A stretch of 11,508 nucleotides of DNA from Thermodesulfovibrionia bacterium (lineage in GTDB: Bacteria; Nitrospirota; Thermodesulfovibrionia; UBA6902). The DNA lies in contig CAMYJJ010000077.1 in NCBI GenBank assembly GCA_947258735.1, positions 1 to 11,508 of the forward strand, read 5' to 3'. This document shows, piece after piece, positions 7,734 through 11,508 of the stretch. The notes under the pieces are model-generated. The model was not told the origin of the DNA. It was given only the letters and a program-made list of their open reading frames with translations, and did no database searches. Position 1 is the first letter of the stretch; each line of letters opens with the position of its first letter. Made by a program: the position numbers and the translations under genes.

Positions 7734-7790
7734 TGTAGGGGCAACCCTTTCGGTTGCCCTGTTAAAGGGCACAGGCACCGTGCCCCTACA
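7734..7790. repeat. GC-rich nested palindromic repeat
   Basis: The outer arms TGTAGGGGC (7734-7742) and GCCCCTACA (7782-7790) enclose two hairpins: GGGCAACC/GGTTGCCC (7739-7746/7752-7759) and GGGCAC/GTGCCC (7767-7772/7780-7785). The outer and first inner pairings are mutually exclusive. The right 25 bases (7766-7790) recur at 8474-8498 with one mismatch, so this is a dispersed repeat. Confidence 0.7.
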
Positions 7791-7866
7791 TGCTGCGGGA
7801 ATGACATCGGGTAAATCATGATCTGCAATTAATAAATATGAACAGATTACCTCTATTTCTGATACA

Positions 7867-7902
7867 ATTGACTCACATCAACGATAAATCGTTAACGTCA
7901 AT
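7867..7902. promoter_or_regulatory. Nested dyad upstream of the cytochrome gene
   Basis: ATTGAC (7867-7872) and GTCAAT (7897-7902) flank a perfect palindrome AACGAT-AA-ATCGTT (7880-7893), just before the ribosome site. It could be a regulator-binding site or a leader hairpin. The matching region of cytochrome copy 1 is outside the window. Confidence 0.4.
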
Positions 7903-7920
7903 CTAAGGGAGGAAGTCTCA

Positions 7921-8274
7921 ATGAAGATACTGAACCTTGCAACACTGACAATCGCAACTGCAGGACTTGTCCTGATTATGGCATGTACCCCGTCTACTGA
8001 TTCAAAAGGCGATACCGCAAAAGGGAAAATCGTTTTTAATGATGTTAATTTCGGCAGCGGCACATCAGGAAAATCCTGCAATTCCTGTCATCCGGATGGA
8101 AAGGGACTGAAAATGGCCGGCGATAAAAAAGAGTTTGCCATTATGGGGAAGAAACAGAACAGTCTTGAAGAGGCGGTCAATGTCTGTATTGAGATGGCCC
8201 TCAAAGGGAAGGCAATCGATCCGAAGTCAGAGGAGATGACTAATATTGTTGCCTATATAAAATCGCTGAAATAA
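7921..8274 (+). CDS. Monohaem c-type cytochrome, predicted lipoprotein
   Basis: The 117-residue product has a hydrophobic signal (residues 4-19) ending in IMAC, a lipobox with the lipid-bearing cysteine at C22. A short polar linker and a CxxCH haem site follow (C53, C56, H57). The C-terminal half has several methionines that could supply the sixth haem ligand, and a final helix (NIVAYIKSLK) typical of small class I-like cytochromes c. The ATG is preceded by AAGGGAGG with 8-base spacing, a strong start. The protein would sit in the periplasm tethered to a membrane and shuttle electrons. It appears monocistronic, ending in a hairpin 11 bases past the stop. The last 207 coding bases are almost identical to the copy at 3-209. 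The partner enzyme is unknown. Confidence 0.9.
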   Translation: MKILNLATLTIATAGLVLIMACTPSTDSKGDTAKGKIVFNDVNFGSGTSGKSCNSCHPDGKGLKMAGDKKEFAIMGKKQNSLEEAVNVCIEMALKGKAIDPKSEEMTNIVAYIKSLK

Positions 8275-8285
8275 GCTCTGGCAGG

Positions 8286-8324
8286 CACCATAAGCGTTTA
8301 CAGGTATTTTAAATGCTTATGGTG
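8286..8324 (+). terminator. 15-bp hairpin after cytochrome copy 2
   Basis: Bases 8286-8300 pair with 8310-8324, with one G-U pair. The left arm equals that of the hairpin after copy 1, but the loop and right arm differ. It starts 11 bases after the stop. A T-rich stretch (from about 8338) follows loosely. Confidence 0.6.
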
Positions 8325-8349
8325 CATTATTTACAGATTTTTATTTATT

Positions 8350-8425
8350 AAAATGGGGTTCCGCCCCCAAACGACGGGTTCGTTTCTTACTTGTCTAAGA
8401 AAGAACCAAAGAAGGACACCCCGCA
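8350..8425 (+). repeat. Composite palindromic element, copy A (partial)
   Basis: It starts with ATGGGGTTCCGCCCCCAAAC-type sequence, then a hairpin GGTTC..TTTCTTA/TAAGAAAGAACC (8377-8389/8396-8407), then CAAAGAAGG. The first 32 bases (8350-8381) are a perfect inverted match to 8904-8935. The 41-base palindrome found in copies B and C is missing. Confidence 0.6.
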
Positions 8426-8473
8426 TGATTGCTTAATTTCCGTGCTATTCCGGTCTGGCCGCTAAATTAAAAA

Positions 8474-8498
8474 AGGGCACGGGCACCGTGCCCCTACA
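8474..8498 (+). repeat. Second copy of the GC-rich hairpin repeat
   Basis: It matches 7766-7790 with one difference. The stem is GGGCAC (8475-8480) with GTGCCC (8488-8493), and it ends in CCCTACA. It is a half-length version of the element at 7734-7790. Confidence 0.6.
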
Positions 8499-8671
8499 AT
8501 GTTTAATTGGATATTTTAATTTTTAACGCGTCCAGTCCTGCATATCCCGGAAGCTCGGTACGAGTCCACTGTGACAATCAAAAGGGGGGATAAAAGACAA
8601 AGATAATAAATGAAGAACAACCATCTGCGAATCTCCTTGTAATGAAGACTATTTATCATTACCCCTCTGTG

Positions 8672-8720
8672 TCTCCCCTTGTAAAGGGGAGAATTGAATC
8701 CCCTCCTTGCCAAGGAGGGG
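8672..8720. repeat. Pair of C-rich/G-rich hairpins
   Basis: TCTCCCCTT/AAGGGGAGA (8672-8680/8684-8692) is followed by CCCCTCCTT/AAGGAGGGG (8700-8708/8712-8720, 3-base loop). The style matches short intergenic palindromes spread through many environmental bacterial genomes. Confidence 0.6.
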
Positions 8721-8779
8721 CCAGGGGAGGTTAATACCCCATTAGCGATTTTAGGTGATGAAGGAGACCGGAAGGATTA

Positions 8780-8936
8780 GAGTTAATTTGTGTTTGAGCG
8801 AAGCGAGTTTAAATTAACTCCCTGGAGGTCGACTGAAGAACCGTTAAAAAATCGGTTCGGGGCGCATTTTCTTGGTTCCGTTCTTTTGTGCGTGCAAAAG
8901 AATGAACCCGTCGTTTGGGGGCGGAACCCCATTTTT
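8780..8936 (-). repeat. Composite palindromic element, copy B
   Basis: Read on the minus strand it has, in order: the ATGGGGTTCCG head (8935 back to 8904), a hairpin with stem 8874-8887/8896-8908, the motif TTAACGGTTCTT (8834-8845), and a 41-base palindrome (8780-8820; arms GAGTTAATTT and AAATTAACTC around a GCGAAGCG centre). Copy C has the same order of parts. Confidence 0.65.
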
Positions 8937-8972
8937 AAAAAGTCATTATCTATACTTGAGTGAATACGCAAC

Positions 8973-9005
8973 TAAAAGCGTTTACAATGCCTGTAAACAT
9001 TTTAT
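8973..9005 (-). terminator. Cytochrome-type hairpin downstream of the nitroreductase gene
   Basis: On the minus strand this is the same hairpin as 221-259, with 20 identical core bases including the GGCAT loop. It lies about 50 bases after the nitroreductase stop. As with the cytochrome copies it sits at a gene 3' end in the same relative orientation, which fits a terminator or 3'-end element. Confidence 0.5.
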
Positions 9006-9056
9006 CATGACTACCGCAATTAAACTTCATGGCATTGCAGGTGTTCTGATATCGGT

Positions 9057-9662
9057 CTATTTCCTGACAAGAGGAGACACGCTCCCCCATCTGCCACTGA
9101 ACATGAACTCTTTCAATGGCTTGCGGGGACGTCTTTCCACATCACGCTGCTTAATATCATCCGGCAGGCTGTCAGGATTGCCTGCATAACCAATGGCAAT
9201 GCCCGTCATAATCTCGTATCCTTCAGGTACGGCATACAGTTTGGCGGCCTTCTTCGGCTCTATGCCGATCATCTGATGCACGCTGAGTCCCCTTGCTGTT
9301 GCTTCAAAGAGCAGGTTACCTGCTGCAAGACCCAGATCATGCACAGCGGCCCGGTTCAGTTTATTGTTATATGCGAAGTTGAGCTTTGCGATGCCTAAAG
9401 CCAGGACAGGAGCTGATTTTGCCCATACCTGATTCCCCTCTACAAGACATGAAAGCAGCAGTTCGAATTCTTCTGTATTGTCCTTTGTAGCAATAATATA
9501 ATGCCAGGGCTGTTCATTATAAGAAGAGGGTGCCCATCGGGCTGCTTCAAATAATGAGACAAGGTCTTCCTGTGCAACCGGCTTGTCATCAAAAGCATAA
9601 GGACTCCAGCGGCTGGCTATAAATTCATGAACAGGATGGTCAGTTGATACGATGTTTGTCAT
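9057..9662 (-). CDS. Nitroreductase-family FMN-dependent oxidoreductase
   Basis: The 201-residue product has the usual length and landmarks of the nitroreductase fold (PF00881-type). These are an N-terminal FMN-contact segment SRWSPYAFDDKPV (residues 17-29), ARWAPSSYNEQPW (41-53), a central helix region around HDLGLAAGNLLFEATARGL, and a C-terminal RRPRKPLKEFMFSGRW. Members reduce nitro groups, quinones, enones or other electrophiles with NAD(P)H. The true substrate cannot be read from sequence. The ATG at 9662 has GAGGTG 7 bases upstream on the minus strand. No signal peptide is visible, so the enzyme is cytoplasmic. The gene stands alone between repeat clusters, with a hairpin downstream. 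Confidence 0.9.
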   Translation of the reverse strand: MTNIVSTDHPVHEFIASRWSPYAFDDKPVAQEDLVSLFEAARWAPSSYNEQPWHYIIATKDNTEEFELLLSCLVEGNQVWAKSAPVLALGIAKLNFAYNNKLNRAAVHDLGLAAGNLLFEATARGLSVHQMIGIEPKKAAKLYAVPEGYEIMTGIAIGYAGNPDSLPDDIKQRDVERRPRKPLKEFMFSGRWGSVSPLVRK

Positions 9663-10114
9663 TTTGTCACCTCATTGGGTTTACATTTATGGTGCTTCTC
9701 CAATTAGTTGTATAACGCTAAAAGTTTTACAAGAAGTATAAACGCTTTATGTATATATTTAAAGGAAAAGGATTTTACTAAATGCCCTTCCGGCGGAGAT
9801 ACTTTCTTTAGCCACTAAAGAAAGCACCCAAAGAAAGGTGGCCGGAGAGATTTCTTAACGGTTCTTTCACACAAGTTCGGGGAATTAATTTAATCTCGCT
9901 TCGCTCAGACAGAAATTAATTCTTATCCCTCAACAAGCAAAGAACCTAAAATCTCTAAAGGGAACAAAAGGAATAAAAAATTTATTTAGTATTGATTTGA
10001 TAGATTTCTTTATATAGGATGCCCACTTTCCTGATGGTTTTTGATGAGACTGCACACAGTAACGCACATATAAACTGATGGCGGGCATGGAGAGCACAGC
10101 CCTGTTGTCCATTA
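9663..10114. other. Gene-free spacer with repeats upstream of the nitroreductase gene
   Basis: It holds a solo hairpin arm (about 9676-9693, TTTACATTTATGGTG-like), a degenerate copy of the cytochrome-type hairpin (9718-9750), composite element copy C (9780-9922) and AT-rich DNA up to the antitoxin stop. A 60-codon minus-strand frame (9930-10112) begins 2 bases after the antitoxin stop, but nothing supports it as a gene. Confidence 0.5.
9780..9922 (+). repeat. Composite palindromic element, copy C
   Basis: The head AAATGCCCTTCCGGCGG is followed by hairpin CTTTCTTTA/TAAAGAAAG (9802-9810/9816-9824), CCCAAAGAAAGG, the motif TTAACGGTTCTTTC (9855-9868) and a 41-base palindrome (9882-9922; arms GAATTAATTT and AAATTAATTC around CTCGCTTCGCTC). 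Compared with copy B, a G-C pair in the arms is replaced by A-T, so pairing is kept. Confidence 0.65.
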
Positions 10115-10351
10115 TTACAATTTATCTCCGGGAAGAGGTTCACGATCAGGCACTCTATCCAGTATGTTTTTGAGGTCCTTCTTTTTGGCTTTGCCAGCTC
10201 TGCTTTTCAAATAATCCTCAGTCAATAAAACCGATATTTTCTCTGAAACTGCCGATGATATAAACTGGTTGATCGAGACTCCCTCTTTCTTTGCGATCTC
10301 TCTGATATGACGATGTATTGAGTCAGGCAATCTTAAACTTAAAGCACTCAT
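10115..10351 (-). CDS. Ribbon-helix-helix antitoxin (CopG/HicB-type)
   Basis: In the 78-residue product the first ~42 residues form a ribbon-helix-helix: strand SALSLRLP, helix 1 DSIHRHIREIAKKEG, turn VS, helix 2 INQFISSAVSEKI. The basic, acidic-patched tail (residues 43-78) would bind and neutralise a toxin. The start is firm: GGAGGAAATAAAATG gives a strong ribosome site, and its ATGA overlaps the stop of the PIN gene by 4 bases, so the two are translationally coupled. Such proteins bind DNA as dimers and usually repress their own operon. The order here is toxin first, antitoxin second. The partner toxin looks truncated, so this may be a leftover antitoxin. Confidence 0.8.
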   Translation of the reverse strand: MSALSLRLPDSIHRHIREIAKKEGVSINQFISSAVSEKISVLLTEDYLKSRAGKAKKKDLKNILDRVPDREPLPGDKL

Positions 10352-10647
10352 TTTATTTCCTCCAATAGTATTTTCGGAGTTATTGCTCTCACTCCAAATG
10401 TATTGATTCCTCTAAAATCCTTAATATTGTGAGTAACAATTGTTTTTGTTTCAGATGCAACTGCTAACTCTAATATGTGATCATCCTTTGGATCAGACAA
10501 AAAGGGCCTCCACAAAAAATGTATTTTCTGATGTGTACTTATTGCACAAAAATTATCGAGAATTTTCTCAATATGGCAAATATTATTTATTGAAATTATA
10601 TTGAGTATGAAACTATGGAAGACAGGTTTACTGCTCTTTTCCTTCAA
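10348..10647 (-). pseudogene. N-terminally truncated PIN-domain toxin (VapC-like)
   Basis: The C-terminal half matches PIN-family toxins of the kind annotated as 'toxin component, PIN family': a helix before HFLWRPFLSDPKDDHILELA, then VTHNIKDFRG and AITPKILLEEIK. PIN nucleases need an N-terminal aspartate (about IDTNV) to bind metal, and this and roughly the first 70 residues are missing. Only a TTG at 10647 could open the frame, since an in-frame TAA lies 9 bases upstream. That start overlaps the end of the preceding gene by 20 bases. A deletion probably fused the upstream gene to the toxin remnant. The conserved DPKDD and THNIKDF acids remain, but ribonuclease activity is unlikely. The remaining ~90 residues could still bind the antitoxin. 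Confidence 0.7.
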
Positions 10648-11101
10648 TTCTGGTTATCCAGTTTTTAATTTCATCCTTAACATCCTGAGGGATGTCAGGG
10701 CGGGCTATCCAGTTCAGTAAACTCTCTTTTAATGATAACAGGATTAACTCATTGCTGAGGGTTTTCTTTTCATGATAAGGGGAGGATTTGATTAACTTTG
10801 TGAAATCAAGGATAGGGATATCACTTGTTTCTTCAAAGGAATTGAAAAACTGGATGATCTGCTCCTTTTCATCCGGAAAACGCCTAAAAAGAAAATTCTT
10901 GAAATTAAACCTGTTTTCTGAATCCAGAAAATAATCAAAATTGTCAGGACTGATATTTAAGGCCTCTATGCAGGAAGATAACAGGTCTGCATGGTCAACA
11001 TTGTGTTTTTTACCTACCTGTTTTGCTGCTTCGTCCCTGGAATAATTATTCAGGACAACAAGCCTGTATATTTCAAGGACATTTGATATTGTGTCGTTCA
11101 T
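10628..11101 (-). CDS. Hypothetical protein upstream of the toxin-antitoxin pair
   Basis: The product has 157 residues and I do not recognise it. The start MNDTISNVLEIYRLVVLNNY is followed by SRDEAAKQVGKKHNVDHADL, which looks like a small helical segment. The middle is acidic and phenylalanine-rich (DNFDYFLDSENRFNFKNFLF), and the last helix is amphipathic (IPQDVKDEIKNWITRIEGKEQ). No signal peptide or membrane segment is visible, so it is probably cytoplasmic. No good ribosome site precedes the ATG at 11101. The gene leads the three-gene minus-strand cluster and overlaps the truncated PIN frame. It may be an unrelated gene joined by deletion. Confidence 0.6.
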   Translation of the reverse strand: MNDTISNVLEIYRLVVLNNYSRDEAAKQVGKKHNVDHADLLSSCIEALNISPDNFDYFLDSENRFNFKNFLFRRFPDEKEQIIQFFNSFEETSDIPILDFTKLIKSSPYHEKKTLSNELILLSLKESLLNWIARPDIPQDVKDEIKNWITRIEGKEQ

Positions 11102-11261
11102 TGGTCAGGGAGTATGGTTAAAATGAGATAATTTTAAATATGAGCATACTGAATTGTGCAGGAATAATCTGCAGTTTCAGTATCTCAATTATAACATATT
11201 AACGAGTTCTGGTTTTTTTTAAAACAGATCAATTATCGGAATACCTGTTCAGATAAGGTTA
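11102..11261 (-). promoter_or_regulatory. Leader region of the minus-strand cluster, with dyad and -10-like box
   Basis: On the minus strand TATAAT occurs at 11193-11188, but no convincing -35 lies 17 bases upstream. Between it and the gene is an imperfect inverted repeat at 11148-11181 (ACTGAA/TTCAGT outside, TGCAG/CTGCA inside). This is a candidate operator or leader hairpin, possibly for the ribbon-helix-helix protein. Confidence 0.3.
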
Positions 11262-11391
11262 CAGGCTGTTGCCCACATCAATAAACTTCATCATGTCATT
11301 CTGAACTTGTTTCAGAATCTATGGATATTGAGAGGTTATGAGACCCTGAAACAAGTTCAGGGTGACAATACATGGTTTGAGCAACAGCCTG
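11262..11391. mobile_element. 130-bp MITE-like element with terminal inverted repeats
   Basis: The ends are perfect 11-bp inverted repeats, CAGGCTGTTGC (11262-11272) and GCAACAGCCTG (11381-11391). They are flanked on both sides by GTTA (11258-11261 and 11392-11395), as expected for a 4-bp target duplication. Inside is a second, 27-bp imperfect inverted repeat (11294-11320 and 11341-11367, sharing CTGAACTTGTTTCAG). No transposase is encoded. It is non-autonomous and would need a transposase elsewhere. Confidence 0.65.
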
Positions 11392-11392
11392 G

Positions 11393-11508
11393 TTACTTCC
11401 GGCCCTTTTTGCCCTTTGTGGCCATTGTGATAAACGGGCCTGAGCCTTTTTTCTTTTTCTTGAAATGGGACAGAAGAATTTCAGCTTCATTGAAGGGGAG
11501 GGTGACAA
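11393..11508 (-). CDS. C-terminal end of an unknown lysine-rich protein (5' end outside window)
   Basis: In the minus-strand frame ending with TAA at 11395-11393, 37 codons are open to the window edge. They encode VTLPFNEAEILL, SHFKKKKKG and a tail SGPFITMATKGKKGRK. The basic, lysine-rich end and sensible composition suggest a true C-terminus, more credible than the overlapping frame that runs through the adjacent repeat. The stop codon lies inside the GTTA target duplication of the MITE-like element. The function is unknown. Confidence 0.45.
   Translation of the reverse strand, partial: VTLPFNEAEILLSHFKKKKKGSGPFITMATKGKKGRK

Larger units (their letters stand above)
7544..7920. other. Repeat-rich spacer between the giant gene and cytochrome copy 2
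   Basis: It holds a long hairpin (7630-7677), a GC-rich double palindrome (7734-7790), a dyad (7867-7902) and the cytochrome ribosome site AAGGGAGG (7905-7912). The ORF crossing 7603-7821 is built from these palindromes and is not credible as a gene. Confidence 0.6.
8275..9056. other. Gene-free cluster of dispersed palindromic repeats
   Basis: I find no credible gene here. The stretch holds the cytochrome hairpin, two copies of a composite palindromic element (from 8350, plus orientation; 8780-8936, minus), a GC-rich hairpin (8474-8498), two purine/pyrimidine hairpins (8672-8692, 8700-8720) and an inverted copy of the cytochrome-type hairpin (8973-9005). Short ORFs here run through repeats. 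Confidence 0.65.

Noticed and set aside
7603..7821. Plus-strand ORF of 72 codons
   Set aside because: It runs through a stem-loop and a GC-rich palindrome; the protein reflects repeats, not a gene.
7878..8081. Minus-strand ORF opposite the cytochrome gene
   Set aside because: It is a shadow of the cytochrome coding frame.
8275..9056. Possible CRISPR array in the repeat cluster
   Set aside because: The repeats are palindromes of different families, irregularly spaced and in both orientations; there is no direct-repeat and spacer pattern.
8872..9189. Plus-strand ORF of 105 codons
   Set aside because: The first part is repeat DNA and the rest is antisense to the nitroreductase gene.
9930..10112. 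Minus-strand 60-codon ORF 2 bases after the antitoxin stop
   Set aside because: Its position would allow translational coupling, but the GGAG upstream is 13 bases away, the product is unrecognised and its end merges with repeat DNA. Not enough to call a gene.
11296..11508. Minus-strand ORF of 70 codons at the window edge
   Set aside because: It crosses the MITE-like element, and a different frame (stop at 11393) gives a more protein-like sequence.
1..11508. tRNA or rRNA genes
   Set aside because: I saw no cloverleaf with conserved GTTCRA-type loop and no rRNA-like segment on either strand.

Overview
The window looks like accessory chromosome from a Gram-negative, probably environmental bacterium. 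It has a lipoprotein c-type cytochrome, a very large secreted carbohydrate-active protein with MopE-type calcium repeats, and many dispersed palindromic repeats. That mix suggests Nitrospirota, former Deltaproteobacteria or anammox-type genomes, but taxonomy is a weak inference here.

Layout. Bases 3-209 are the 3' end of a small cytochrome c gene, closed by a strong hairpin. On the minus strand beside it is the N-terminal remnant of an integrase-type IS transposase. A candidate extended -10 promoter and a doubtful small ORF (681-1004) follow. Bases 1073-7543 encode a 2156-residue exported protein. It has a GH51-like catalytic barrel, several carbohydrate-binding modules, calcium-binding repeats and three tandem ~265-residue modules. 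Bases 7544-7920 hold a hairpin, a GC-rich palindromic repeat and a dyad before an intact second copy of the cytochrome gene (7921-8274).

Bases 8275-9056 are a gene-free repeat cluster. A minus-strand nitroreductase-family gene (9057-9662) sits between copies of these repeats. The minus-strand cluster 11101->10115 holds an unknown protein, a PIN-domain toxin that has lost its N-terminal half, and an intact ribbon-helix-helix antitoxin. At the right edge a 130-bp MITE-like element sits exactly at the stop codon of a gene that runs in from beyond the window.

Four points stand out. (1) The hydrolase gene is flanked by near-identical direct repeats of the cytochrome gene (offset 8066 bp), so the segment could be lost or amplified by recombination. 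(2) The giant protein seems to be built by nesting: CBM-like beta-sandwiches appear inserted into loops of other domains, up to six times. (3) A composite palindromic element occurs three times in about 1.6 kb, with compensatory base changes in its stem. (4) The MITE-like element has terminal inverted repeats and a GTTA target duplication that preserves the stop codon of the interrupted gene. The hydrolase probably degrades or binds arabinose-containing or other polysaccharide outside the cell. No functional link to the cytochrome, nitroreductase or toxin-antitoxin genes is visible.
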